Source: DAISJI01 sp964559835 (lineage in GTDB: Bacteria > Acidobacteriota > Terriglobia > Terriglobales > Acidobacteriaceae). From it: a stretch of DNA of 64,000 nucleotides. How positions within the stretch are numbered: position 1 is the first letter of the stretch; each line of letters opens with the position of its first letter. The stretch covers positions 186,001-250,000 of the forward strand of contig CAZLJE010000001.1 in NCBI GenBank assembly GCA_964559835.1. Reading direction: 5' to 3'. Shown in pieces: positions 34,974 through 42,760 of this stretch. Both the position numbers and the translations under genes were made by a program. Below the pieces are notes generated by a model that saw only the letters and a list, made by a program, of their open reading frames with translations, ran no database searches and was not told the DNA's origin.

Positions 34974-35528
34974 ATGGAGACCGCTCACGAGTTGTTTATC
35001 CACGAGATGCAGGACATGCTCGATGCCGAGAACCAGTTGGTTGAGGCGTTGGGAAAGCAGGCGGAGGAAAGCACGAATCCGCAATTGAAGAAGGCATTCG
35101 AGGCGCACCAGGCGCAGACCGAAAAACAGGTGCAGCGGCTGGAGCAGGCGTTCGAATCGCTTGGCGAAGAGGCGGAAGAGGCGGAGTGCGCGGGTATCCG
35201 CGGCCTGATCGAAGAGCACGATAATTTCAAGAACGATGAAAGTCCCTCGCCGGATCTGCTGGACATCTTCAACGCCAGCGCCGCCGAAAAAGTGGAGCGG
35301 TATGAGATCACGTCGTATGAGGGGCTCGTGCGACTGGCGCAAATGATGGGACACAAGAAGGCGGCACAGCTCCTGTCGCAGAACCTGAAGGAAGAAGAGG
35401 CGACATTAAAGAAGATGTCGGCGTTCAGCAAGAAACTGAAGCCGGAGCGGATGGGAATGGGCGAAGAGGAAGAAGGGCAGGAGAGGATGCCGTCGAGGGG
35501 TTCGCGAAGGGGAAAAAGGGCGGCATAA
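34974..35528 (+). CDS. DUF892 (YciE/YciF-like) ferritin-like protein
   Basis: A 184-residue DUF892 protein, a four-helix ferritin-like bundle with candidate metal ligands such as the glutamates in HEMQDMLDAENQLVEAL and in VERYEITSYEGL. Family members are linked to stress responses. GGGAGGAG lies 6 bases before ATG 34974. The last 30 residues are a Glu-rich then Arg/Lys-rich tail. The gene is monocistronic and followed by a dispersed hairpin repeat. Confidence 0.9.
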   Translation: METAHELFIHEMQDMLDAENQLVEALGKQAEESTNPQLKKAFEAHQAQTEKQVQRLEQAFESLGEEAEEAECAGIRGLIEEHDNFKNDESPSPDLLDIFNASAAEKVERYEITSYEGLVRLAQMMGHKKAAQLLSQNLKEEEATLKKMSAFSKKLKPERMGMGEEEEGQERMPSRGSRRGKRAA

Positions 35529-35540
35529 GAGCTTAGGGGG

Positions 35541-35570
35541 CCCCACCCTAGCAAAAGCAGCCAGGATGGG
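35541..35570. repeat. Dispersed hairpin repeat, copy b
   Basis: CCCCACCCTAGC (35541-35552) and GCCAGGATGGG (35560-35570) form an imperfect hairpin around AAAAGCA, closely matching the hairpin at 28279-28309. The two mismatches are of the wobble type. It follows the DUF892 stop codon. Confidence 0.7.
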
Positions 35571-35724
35571 CCACCTGCAGTAGGCACGCGGGTGACACGC
35601 GTTCCTTGACAGCGCAAGAGGATTCGGGCATCGTACAGGACACGGAAGGGGAAAGCGCGCCTTTCAGGAGAGGTGCTCTAACCCCCCCCTGCTTTCCTCG
35701 GCCTACCGCCATTTGGGACAACAG

Positions 35725-36165
35725 ATGACAAGAGTGTTAGCGCGTCAAGCGACGCGGTTCTGCATCGTCGGGATCGTCAACACGTTGATCGATATCGTCG
35801 TCCTGAACGTGCTCATCTTTGTCACCGGAACAGGCCACTCGGGTCCGCTGTTCACCGCGTTCAAGACCATTTCCTTTGGCGCCGCGCTGCTCAACAGCTT
35901 TTTCATGAATTCGCGATGGACGTTTGCCGGGGAATCGGGTGAGCGGACGACGGCAACGCAAGGTGCGCAGTTTCTCCTCATCAGCATAGTGGCATCAGTG
36001 GTGAATATCGCGAGCGCGTCGTATGTGGCGTCGGTCATGCATCCGCCGGCCAACCTGGCCAATTACTGGCCGACAATAGCAGCACTGGTCGGAACCGCGT
36101 GTAGTTTCGTGTTCAATTTCATCGGATACAAGCTCCTGGTTTTTTCGAGCCGCGCGTCCGCGTAG
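35725..36165 (+). CDS. GtrA-like membrane protein
   Basis: A 146-residue GtrA/DPMS-type membrane protein with four predicted helices. Family motifs are FCIVGIVNTLIDIVVLNVL, the SFFMNSRWTF segment and FVFNFIGYKLLVF at the end. GtrA-like proteins are thought to help move lipid-linked sugars across the inner membrane or modify surface glycans. ATG 35725 is preferred over a TTG four codons earlier, as it gives the usual basic N-terminus. The gene is near the surface-polymer region and convergent with the LuxR-type regulator. Confidence 0.87.
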   Translation: MTRVLARQATRFCIVGIVNTLIDIVVLNVLIFVTGTGHSGPLFTAFKTISFGAALLNSFFMNSRWTFAGESGERTTATQGAQFLLISIVASVVNIASASYVASVMHPPANLANYWPTIAALVGTACSFVFNFIGYKLLVFSSRASA

Positions 36166-36181
36166 GTTCGGCCCTTCCGAA

Positions 36182-36844
36182 TCAGACTGCAGCCTTGGAC
36201 TCGGTGGTGCTTTGCACACCGAGGAGGATCAGATCTGCGCGCCGGCCGACACGAAACTTGCGCAGGATGTTCGAGACGTGGAATTTCACCGTACGCTCGG
36301 AAATCCCAAGCCGGTTCGCAATCTCCTTATTCGCATCGTTATTGAGTAGACCGTCCAACACTTCCTGCTCGCGCCGGCTGAGTGCGACAGAGGAACGCTG
36401 GATGCGGGGCTGAGCCGTTTTCAGGATCGACGAGACGAAATCAGAAAGGATGATGCGCGGTACCCAATAACCGCCTGCCGCAACAGTATCGATCGCCGCA
36501 ACCAGTTGTCGCTCTAACGCGGCATGCTCGACGATGCCTTTGATACCGAGGCGGAGCATGGGAAACGTGTTCGCTTCATTGAACACCGCTGCGACAGCGA
36601 TGAACATAGCCGATGGGTGGAGCCGGATCATGTCGGCGAGAGTGGAGGTAATCTGCGGCAGCGGGCCCTCGATATCGACGACGTAGACATCCGCGGCTGG
36701 AATGTCTGGTTCGAGCCCTGCAGCCAAGGACAGCCCGCGAACGCGAACATCGTACTTGCCACTGGGCACAGCACGGCGCATTTCACGGAGGGCAGCAGGA
36801 TGTGGAGCTAGTAGACACACGCCGATGCGAGACGTCGCTGGCAT
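36182..36844 (-). CDS. LuxR-type regulator with receiver-like domain
   Basis: A 220-residue two-domain regulator. The N-terminal 120 residues have a receiver-like fold with Asp in YVVDIEG at the usual phosphorylation position. However, the acidic pair normally found after the first strand is missing (VCLLAPHPA), so phosphorylation is doubtful. The C-terminal LuxR/GerE helix-turn-helix is complete (LSRREQEVLDGLLNNDANKE to FHVSNILRKF). ATG 36844 is preferred to a TTG 21 bases upstream. It is divergent from the anchor-domain protein gene and near the surface-polymer cluster. No histidine kinase gene is adjacent. Confidence 0.87.
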   Translation of the reverse strand: MPATSRIGVCLLAPHPAALREMRRAVPSGKYDVRVRGLSLAAGLEPDIPAADVYVVDIEGPLPQITSTLADMIRLHPSAMFIAVAAVFNEANTFPMLRLGIKGIVEHAALERQLVAAIDTVAAGGYWVPRIILSDFVSSILKTAQPRIQRSSVALSRREQEVLDGLLNNDANKEIANRLGISERTVKFHVSNILRKFRVGRRADLILLGVQSTTESKAAV

Positions 36845-36865
36845 GCGCTGGAGTTGCGATTTCAA

Positions 36866-37053
36866 AGATAAAACGCGCTCAATGAAGGGGATGGTTGATA
36901 AAGCCTGGCGGATGCTCCCGATTCAGGTAAAACTTCTAACACCGGAGTACAGGCGCAGTACAGATTGCGACCTGTACCAAATCCGACAAAGAGTTCAGTA
37001 GTTGCGTGGGATGAGCTTGCCTACCGTGTGAATGCACGGAAAGGTCAAACCTC
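36866..37053. other. Divergent intergenic region
   Basis: 188 bases between the LuxR-type regulator and the anchor-domain protein. A TGGGATGAGCTTGCC sequence at about 37006-37020 resembles a -24/-12 promoter but has one base too few between GG and GC, so it is not called. Confidence 0.3.
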
Positions 37054-38001
37054 ATGCAATTATACAAGGTCAGCGTAGCCCCACTAAAGTGGGCTGCGAT
37101 CGGTGTGGTGTTGCTCAACAGCTTAATCGCTTCGGCGAGGGTTGGTGCGCTTTCAATGAATCCATCAGGCCTCGCGTTTGGAACGCTGAATGTCGGTACG
37201 TCGCTGGCCCAAACTGTGACGATCTCGAACACCGGCATTGGCAACGTGAATATTGCTTCGATATCGATCAGCGGCGCGGCATTCGCAGTAAGCGGCCTCA
37301 CGCTTCCGATGGGCCTGGCGCCTGGCCAGAGCGCGATGTTCCAGGTGGTATTCACGCCATCCATTGCCGGAGGTATCAGCGGCTCGATCACATTCGTGAG
37401 AACCAACGGCAGCACCCTGGGTACGCTGGCCTTGAGCGGGACAGGGGCGGCGACGGATACGATGCCACCGGCGGTGTCGGTCACAAGTCCCGCAAACGGA
37501 GCAACACTTTCCGGGACGGTCACACTAAGCGCGAGTGCATCCGACAACGTCGGTGTCGTGGGTGTGCAGTTCTTCGTCGGGAGCACGGCGATCGGAGCGG
37601 AAGTAACGGCGCCGCCCTACTCCGTGAACTGGGTCACTACAACTGCGTCGAATGGCGCCGGGTATGTGATCACCGCCCGAGCACGTGACGCGGCGGGAAA
37701 CACGACGACGAGTGCGGGAGTAACAGCGACCGTGAGCAACGCCAGCGCGCCCGCAGTCCAGCATTCGGCTGCGCTGAATTGGGTCGCGAGCCCATCCGTC
37801 ATCGTCGGCTATTACGTGTATCGAGCAGCGCAGTCGGGCGGACCGTACTCACGCGTCAGCACAAGCGTGGATCCATCGACGGCGTACACGGATACAACGG
37901 TCGTCGGCGGGCAGATTTATTACTACGTCGTCACTTCCGTGGACGCGAGCAGCGTCGAGAGCGGATATTCCAACGAGACGGTTGCGACCATACCGTTTTG
38001 A
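37054..38001 (+). CDS. Exported choice-of-anchor/Ig-like surface protein
   Basis: A 315-residue exported protein with an N-terminal signal or anchor helix (LKWAAIGVVLLNSLIASA). Next come an ASPM/SPD-2/Hydin-like choice-of-anchor D domain at about residues 35-140 (FGTLNVGTSLAQTVTISNTG), a Big_9/Ig-like domain at about 145-230 (PPAVSVTSPANGATLSGTV) and a fibronectin type III-like domain to the end (LNWVASPSVIVGYYVYRA). All are adhesive beta-sandwich folds. There is no PEP-CTERM tail, and release or attachment is unclear. The gene is divergent from the LuxR-type regulator and convergent with rfbB. Confidence 0.85.
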   Translation: MQLYKVSVAPLKWAAIGVVLLNSLIASARVGALSMNPSGLAFGTLNVGTSLAQTVTISNTGIGNVNIASISISGAAFAVSGLTLPMGLAPGQSAMFQVVFTPSIAGGISGSITFVRTNGSTLGTLALSGTGAATDTMPPAVSVTSPANGATLSGTVTLSASASDNVGVVGVQFFVGSTAIGAEVTAPPYSVNWVTTTASNGAGYVITARARDAAGNTTTSAGVTATVSNASAPAVQHSAALNWVASPSVIVGYYVYRAAQSGGPYSRVSTSVDPSTAYTDTTVVGGQIYYYVVTSVDASSVESGYSNETVATIPF

Positions 38002-38040
38002 GCGAAGTGCCGTCCTGGGGCTCGATCTGCAATGAAGCGC

Positions 38041-39066
38041 CTATCCTCTGGCTGAAAAAGTCTGGTCGCGACGGTGGTAGTGGCGGTCGAAGTAGTCGCG
38101 ATAGGCGCCGCTGCGTGTTTCTTCGACCCACGCGGCGTTTTCCTGGTACCAACGGACGGTGGCAGCCAGGCCGTCCGAGAATTTCCAGCACGGCTCCCAT
38201 CCAAGCTGCTGCTTCATCTTGCTGCTGTCGATGGCGTAACGGAGGTCGTGGCCGGGACGGTCGGTCACGAACGTGATCAGCGATTCGGGTTTGCCCAGCA
38301 ACGAGAGAATCATCTTCACCACGTCGATGTTGCGCATCTCCGAATTGCCGCCAATGTTGTAAACCTCGCCTTCCTGTCCCTTGTGTAAGACCGTGTCGAT
38401 GGCACGGCAGTGGTCTTCGACGTGGATCCAGTCGCGGATGTTCTCACCTTTTCCGTACACAGGAAGCGGCTGATCTGCAGAAGCCTGCGCAATCATGAGC
38501 GGGATCAGCTTCTCCGGGAACTGGTACGGGCCGTAGTTGTTGGAGCACCGGGTAACCAGGGCCGGGAACTTATGCGTGTGGAAATAGGCGAGGGCGAGCA
38601 GGTCCGACGACGCTTTGGTCGCGGAATAAGGACTGTTCGGACTGAGCGGCGTCTGCTCGGTGAACTTGCCCGTCGCTCCGAGACTGCCATATACCTCGTC
38701 GGTGCTGACGTGGACGAAGCGCGACACCTTCGCCTGGCGACAGGCTTCGAGCATGCGCCACGTGCCCTCAACGTTCGTCCGAATAAAATCGGCGGCGTTC
38801 TCAATGCTGCGGTCGACGTGGCTTTCGGCAGCCATGTGAACAACGGCATCGACGCCGCGGACGGCATCCAGGACCGCGGGATCACAGATGTCCTGGCGAA
38901 TAAAATTAACGCGCGGATCCTGGAGCGCGCCTTCGATATTCCTGAGATTGCCAGCGTACGTGAGCTTATCCAGGATAATGAGGTCGTAGTCCGGATGCTC
39001 GCGCAAGATGTGGTGGACGAAATTGGAGCCGATGAAACCTGCGCCACCAGTGAGGAGGATCTTCAT
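38041..39066 (-). CDS. rfbB: dTDP-glucose 4,6-dehydratase
   Basis: A 341-residue extended short-chain dehydrogenase. It has the NAD motif TGGAGFIGSNFVHHI, the TDE triad region HVSTDEVYG, the active-site PYSATKASSD and CSNNYGPYQFPEKLIP, all diagnostic for RmlB/RfbB. It converts dTDP-glucose to dTDP-4-keto-6-deoxyglucose for rhamnose or other deoxysugars of surface glycans. No rfbA, rfbC or rfbD gene is adjacent, so the other steps must be encoded elsewhere. Confidence 0.95.
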   Translation of the reverse strand: MKILLTGGAGFIGSNFVHHILREHPDYDLIILDKLTYAGNLRNIEGALQDPRVNFIRQDICDPAVLDAVRGVDAVVHMAAESHVDRSIENAADFIRTNVEGTWRMLEACRQAKVSRFVHVSTDEVYGSLGATGKFTEQTPLSPNSPYSATKASSDLLALAYFHTHKFPALVTRCSNNYGPYQFPEKLIPLMIAQASADQPLPVYGKGENIRDWIHVEDHCRAIDTVLHKGQEGEVYNIGGNSEMRNIDVVKMILSLLGKPESLITFVTDRPGHDLRYAIDSSKMKQQLGWEPCWKFSDGLAATVRWYQENAAWVEETRSGAYRDYFDRHYHRRDQTFSARG

Positions 39067-39297
39067 TCGCCCGCTCCGACGGCGACGCCCGCCGCAACCT
39101 GCTTGTCGCGCACAAGATTGCTTGCCTTCCAGAGCGACTCGAAGGTACCGGCGTCAGTCAAAAATTATAACGCAGTTTTGCCGGGCAAACTGGCGCTAAA
39201 GAACGGTGTTCGAGCGCATCCAGACAGAGTTCCGGGCATGTGCATCGTCAAGGCGCGGATGTTCCGGGATCCGTGGCCGAGTTCAAGGATGTGCGCG

Positions 39298-39537
39298 TCA
39301 GCGCTTGCGCCTGACGAGACCAGCCAAGCCGACTAGTCCTGCGCCCAGCAAAGACAGAGCAGCAGAAATGCGTGAGTTGCGCGCAGACTGCGAGCCGGGA
39401 GTAACCACAGGCAGGATTGAGATGAAATGTATTACGACCTGCAAGGAAGGGCGATGACCCGGCGGGTCAATAAAGAAAGCTCCGCACGCGAAGCGCGGAG
39501 CGGAGCCTCTAGAGTCACCGGTTGCGAATGCCGGGTT
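39298..39537 (-). pseudogene. Orphan PEP-CTERM-like C-terminal tail
   Basis: Directly after the stop of the neighbouring PEP-CTERM gene, the same frame is open to a stop at 39298-39300. It ends with ISAALSLLGAGLVGLAGLV and then RRKR, the pattern of a PEP-CTERM membrane anchor with basic end; the preceding TPGSQS stands where TPEP would be. No ATG start or signal peptide fits, and a terminator lies in the early part. It is probably the remnant of a second PEP-CTERM gene, or less likely a read-through extension. Confidence 0.45.
39471..39501 (-). terminator. Intrinsic terminator after PEP-CTERM gene
   Basis: On the minus strand, GCTCCGC and GCGGAGC (39495-39501 and 39479-39485) form a stem with a 9-base interval that can fold further, followed by TTTCTTTATT. 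It ends the PEP-CTERM transcript and lies upstream of the orphan tail. Confidence 0.75.
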
Positions 39538-40197
39538 CTATTTACGACGAAGGATCAGACCGCCGATTCCCATAAGTCCGGCGCCGAGCAACGCCAGAGA
39601 TGCGGGTTCCGGAGTGCTTGGGGCCGGACCATTGCCGACATACAACGTATTGCCGTTGGCGCCAGCGTTGGGATCGAATACGTGAGCGGAGAACAAGAAA
39701 CCCTGGTTGCTCGGGTTTTCGAAGTCCGCCGTCGTAAGCCCGGTGCCGGTGATGGTGAATGTCACATAGGTACCGGACGGAGTCGATCCGCCACTGAACG
39801 AGACATTGAAACTTCCAAGACCATCGAAAGACGTACCGGTGAGGTCCGGATTGAGCTGATTCTTGTTCCCGGATGCCACTACCGCAAACGAGTCGTCTTG
39901 GCCCGTGATCGCAAACATACTTTGTGTCAAAGTCGTATCCGAGTTGAGACCAAAGCGACCGTTGCCGCCGGCGAATTCGTAGCCATTAGCGAGCTGAATG
40001 GAGACGGTAACTTGTCCTGAATTCCCGGTTCCGCCGCCAGTGTTGGTCAAGGTGACCGTTCCCCAGTTTCCAGATGTCCCGGGAGGGACACTTGTCGGGC
40101 TATTTCCGATGGTCAGATAGTAGGAATCGGCAAGTGCTCCGGTCGGTAACATCAGTACGATTGCGACGAGCGCAATAACCAGAAGACTCCTTCTCAT
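39538..40197 (-). CDS. PEP-CTERM-anchored surface protein
   Basis: A 219-residue exported protein. ATG 40197 has AGGAGA 9 bases upstream and begins the signal peptide (MRRSLLVIALVAIVLMLPTG). The body is Gly/Thr/Ser/Asn-rich with no known domain. The C-terminal tail STPEPASLALLGAGLMGIGG, ending in LRRK, is a standard PEP-CTERM sorting signal. It is a single gene with its own candidate sigma-54 promoter and terminator. Confidence 0.9.
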   Translation of the reverse strand: MRRSLLVIALVAIVLMLPTGALADSYYLTIGNSPTSVPPGTSGNWGTVTLTNTGGGTGNSGQVTVSIQLANGYEFAGGNGRFGLNSDTTLTQSMFAITGQDDSFAVVASGNKNQLNPDLTGTSFDGLGSFNVSFSGGSTPSGTYVTFTITGTGLTTADFENPSNQGFLFSAHVFDPNAGANGNTLYVGNGPAPSTPEPASLALLGAGLMGIGGLILRRK

Positions 40198-40250
40198 GTA
40201 GTGCTCTCCTGTCATAAAGACCCGAAATACGGATTAACCACTACGAATAG

Positions 40251-40266
40251 TGCAACTGCCATACCT
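40251..40266 (-). promoter_or_regulatory. Candidate sigma-54 promoter of a PEP-CTERM gene
   Basis: Read on the minus strand: AGGTATGGCAGTTGCA, with GG and GC 10 bases apart and a strong TTGCA at -12. The start codon is 54 bases downstream. Confidence 0.6.
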
Positions 40267-40448
40267 TTCTGTTATTTAGCCAATTTCCCATAACGGGACA
40301 GTTAAGAGGAACGGATTCATGTGAGTGAAATCGCATTGCACACGCACCCCCACGGAGATGGTGTTCAAATCAAAATGCAACAAATTTCACTTTAGGGCGT
40401 GTTTGATACCGTGAAGGGGATACCTGACAGGGGTGGTAGCAACAAGAA

Positions 40449-40473
40449 GGGCTCCGCGTTATTCGCGGAGCCC
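40449..40473 (-). terminator. Intrinsic terminator after PEP-CTERM gene
   Basis: A perfect 10-bp stem GGGCTCCGCG / CGCGGAGCCC with loop TTATT (plus-strand reading) is followed on the minus strand by TTCTTGTT. It serves the PEP-CTERM gene 40521-41192. Confidence 0.8.
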
Positions 40474-40520
40474 TAAGAGTCTACTGGTTACGGGGTCTAC
40501 TGATTACGGATCTGTTGTCG

Positions 40521-41192
40521 CTACTTGCGGCGGCGAACAAGACCACCGAGGCCGAGCAGACCGGCAGCGAGGAGTCCCAGAGAAGCGGGCTCCGGAGTCG
40601 TAGTCGTACCGCAGGTGCTCGTGTTAGCGGTGGTGCCTGGAGTCGGAGCGGAAGTGGTTCCCGGGCCGTTCGCAACACCATAGCCGGTACCGCAGGTAGT
40701 GCCAAGCTGCACGGCAAAGCGGTTGCCGTTATCGTTAGTAGTGAAATCGGTCCCGATAACGCCGGTGAAGCTGCTGCTGGAGACGGTCAACGAGAAGGTC
40801 GAGACGGAGCCCGAGCTGCCGGAGCCGCCCGACACTGCATATTCAAAGCTGCCGAAGCCGTCAAAGTTGTGGTTGAAAGGTTGAGTGCCAACGGTGCAAT
40901 TGCTCGTGCAGCTGATGTTCGATGAAGTGAGCGTGGCGCCGCTGTTGAAGCCGAACATCGCGCTGCCACCGCCGCTACCGAAGAAGCCGTAGCCTTCGGG
41001 CGAGTTCACTGTAAAGGAGTAGGTGTGGGTCGTGCTGTTGTAGCTGACGATGTCGATGTAGCCGTAGCTGGTATTCGTCGGTTGGACGCCAGCATTGACG
41101 GTGTTGATGTTGTAGTACGTGTCTGCCATGGCGACCGAGCTCATCAGGAGCATCACGGCTGCGACTGTCAGAACCAGAAGACTCTTTTTCAT
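40521..41192 (-). CDS. PEP-CTERM-anchored surface protein
   Basis: A 223-residue exported protein. ATG 41192 is preferred to one 12 bases upstream because GGGGGG lies in front of it and the signal peptide follows (MKKSLLVLTVAAVMLLMSSV). The body is Ser/Thr/Gly-rich with four cysteines near residues 95-100 and 175-200 that could form disulfides. The tail TTPEPASLGLLAAGLLGLGG, ending in RRRK, is the sorting signal. It is divergent from the PEP-CTERM-locus ATPase gene. Confidence 0.9.
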   Translation of the reverse strand: MKKSLLVLTVAAVMLLMSSVAMADTYYNINTVNAGVQPTNTSYGYIDIVSYNSTTHTYSFTVNSPEGYGFFGSGGGSAMFGFNSGATLTSSNISCTSNCTVGTQPFNHNFDGFGSFEYAVSGGSGSSGSVSTFSLTVSSSSFTGVIGTDFTTNDNGNRFAVQLGTTCGTGYGVANGPGTTSAPTPGTTANTSTCGTTTTPEPASLGLLAAGLLGLGGLVRRRK

Positions 41193-41549
41193 TAATCCCC
41201 CCATGCGTCTTGTTGTGGATATCCACCCCTCCTGTACGCACGTGGCATGCCAAGACGCTTATTCCCAATTTTGGACTTAACTCCTTGTTAATCAACAAGT
41301 GGAATAAGAGTCGACCATTTTTCCTCGTGACGGACGCAAACTCTTGCAACTTCCCGTGTACACGATTTCCCTCATAAACTCCGTAACAACAATGACATAC
41401 CACTTACGTGGAACGTCTGTGTTATCCACCCGAACGGTCAAAGCTCGTCACACTCTTGCAACCAAGGCAAGGGTAACCAGCGGAGCCAGAGTAGCAACGC
41501 AAGGGAAGCCAAATTGCGGTGTATGATGAAAAAATCCCGGTAATCTCGC
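41193..41549. other. Divergent intergenic region
   Basis: This 357-base region lies between a PEP-CTERM gene (minus) and the ATPase gene (plus). It contains the candidate sigma-54 promoter at 41238-41252. No convincing promoter was found for the ATPase side, and no small gene was seen. Confidence 0.4.
41238..41252 (-). promoter_or_regulatory. Candidate sigma-54 promoter of a PEP-CTERM gene
   Basis: Minus strand: TGGCATGCCACGTGC followed by G, with GG and GC exactly 10 bases apart. The start codon is 46 bases downstream. GGCATGCC is itself a palindrome. Confidence 0.55.
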
Positions 41550-42551
41550 ATGTACAGGACGTTTTTCGGACTAACGCGCAGCCCGTTCGAGATCAGCCCG
41601 GACCCGTTTTTCTATTATGGATCGGCCAAACACAATGAGGCTCTGGCGGCGATCTATTACGGGATCCGCGCGCGAAAGGGGTTCGTGGTCGTTACCGGGG
41701 AGGTTGGGACCGGGAAGACGCTGCTGATCCGGCGCATCCAGGACGCGCTCGACCGCGAGCACGTGGCGTTTGCTTATATCTTTAACCCGCTGCTCGCCCC
41801 CGACGATTTTCTCCGCTATATTCTGGGCGACCTGAACCTGCCGGTTCCGAAAACAAAGAGTGAAGCGCTGCTGACTCTGAACGATTTCCTCATTTCCCGC
41901 CATAAACGCGGGCTCACGTCGGTGCTTATCGTTGACGAGGCGCAGCATTTGAGTCCCGAAGTCCTGGAAGAGATCCGGCTGCTGACGAACCTGGAGACGA
42001 CGCGCGAAAAGTTGCTGCAAATCGTGCTGATCGGCCAGCCCGAGTTGGACCAGAAGCTGGATTCGACATCGCTGCGGCAGCTCAAACAGCGCGTCGCGTT
42101 CCGGTGTCATCTCGAGCCGCTTACCCAGCTCGAGTGCCGGGACTACATCGTTCGCCGGCTCCAGCGCGCAGGGGCGGGAGTGAACTCGTGGAAGATCTTC
42201 CCCGAGCCGACGATCGCGAAGGTCTTCCACTATTCACGAGGGATTCCGCGCCTGATCAACTCGATCGCGGAGAACGCCTTGATTGGCGCTTACGCGCGAC
42301 AAGAGAAGAGTGTGTCGGAAGAAGTGATCGAAGAAGTCGCAGCGGACCTGCGCCTGAAAACGGTGACTGGAGCGCCTCTTGCGGCATCGGTACCGCTGGA
42401 CGGGCAGGAAGCGAATGTCGTGAAACGATTGATCGAGTTGCTACAAGCAGTGGCTGCGCCGGGCGGAAAACCCGAGCCCGATGCGCCGAAGGATACACAA
42501 TCCGTTACGGGTGCGCCCACACAGAGTACCCCAAAACCAACTTCCACTTAA
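41550..42551 (+). CDS. AAA ATPase of the PEP-CTERM/ExeA family
   Basis: A 333-residue ExeA-like ATPase as found in PEP-CTERM/exosortase loci. It starts MYRTFFGLTRSPFEISPDP, the usual family beginning. Walker A is GEVGTGKT at residues 50-57 and Walker B is VLIVDEAQH; the arginine-rich C-terminal part has RLINSIAENALIGAY. The last 50 residues are Pro/Thr-rich and not conserved. Such proteins are thought to energise or organise export of exopolysaccharide or PEP-CTERM proteins. It has no close operon partner, with PEP-CTERM genes on both sides. Confidence 0.9.
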   Translation: MYRTFFGLTRSPFEISPDPFFYYGSAKHNEALAAIYYGIRARKGFVVVTGEVGTGKTLLIRRIQDALDREHVAFAYIFNPLLAPDDFLRYILGDLNLPVPKTKSEALLTLNDFLISRHKRGLTSVLIVDEAQHLSPEVLEEIRLLTNLETTREKLLQIVLIGQPELDQKLDSTSLRQLKQRVAFRCHLEPLTQLECRDYIVRRLQRAGAGVNSWKIFPEPTIAKVFHYSRGIPRLINSIAENALIGAYARQEKSVSEEVIEEVAADLRLKTVTGAPLAASVPLDGQEANVVKRLIELLQAVAAPGGKPEPDAPKDTQSVTGAPTQSTPKPTST

Positions 42552-42680
42552 GTCGGTAAGTTGCCCTTGTTGTTGTGGAGTTACTTGCCTACCAGTTGCA
42601 AACTTTTGCGCTCCAGGCACAGGTGCAACTTAGTAGGGCTGTAACCCATTGAAACTATTAGAAGTGTCGTACAACGGAAG

Positions 42681-42695
42681 TGGAACTTGGACTGC
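42681..42695 (+). promoter_or_regulatory. Candidate sigma-54 promoter of a PEP-CTERM gene
   Basis: TGGAACTTGGACTGC followed by A: GG and GC 10 bases apart, with TGCA at -12. The start codon is 66 bases downstream. Confidence 0.6.
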
Positions 42696-42760
42696 ACTAG
42701 GAGGGGGGACACTCGGGATGCCAGGCAGTCATGCAGCCCGAATCTTTTGAGGAGGATGGA

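Larger units (their letters stand above)
40198..40520. other. Intergenic region between two PEP-CTERM genes
   Basis: A 323-base AT-richer region. It contains the candidate sigma-54 promoter of the downstream gene (40251-40266) and the terminator of the upstream gene (40449-40473). No further gene is seen. Confidence 0.45.

Noticed and set aside
36998..37025. Sigma-54-like TGGGATGAGCTTGCC before the anchor-domain protein
   Set aside because: The interval between GG and GC is 9 bases instead of 10, which is not tolerated at known promoters.
41480..41510. GG-N10-GC match before the PEP-CTERM-locus ATPase gene
   Set aside because: It lacks T at -12 and other conserved positions; such weak matches are expected by chance.
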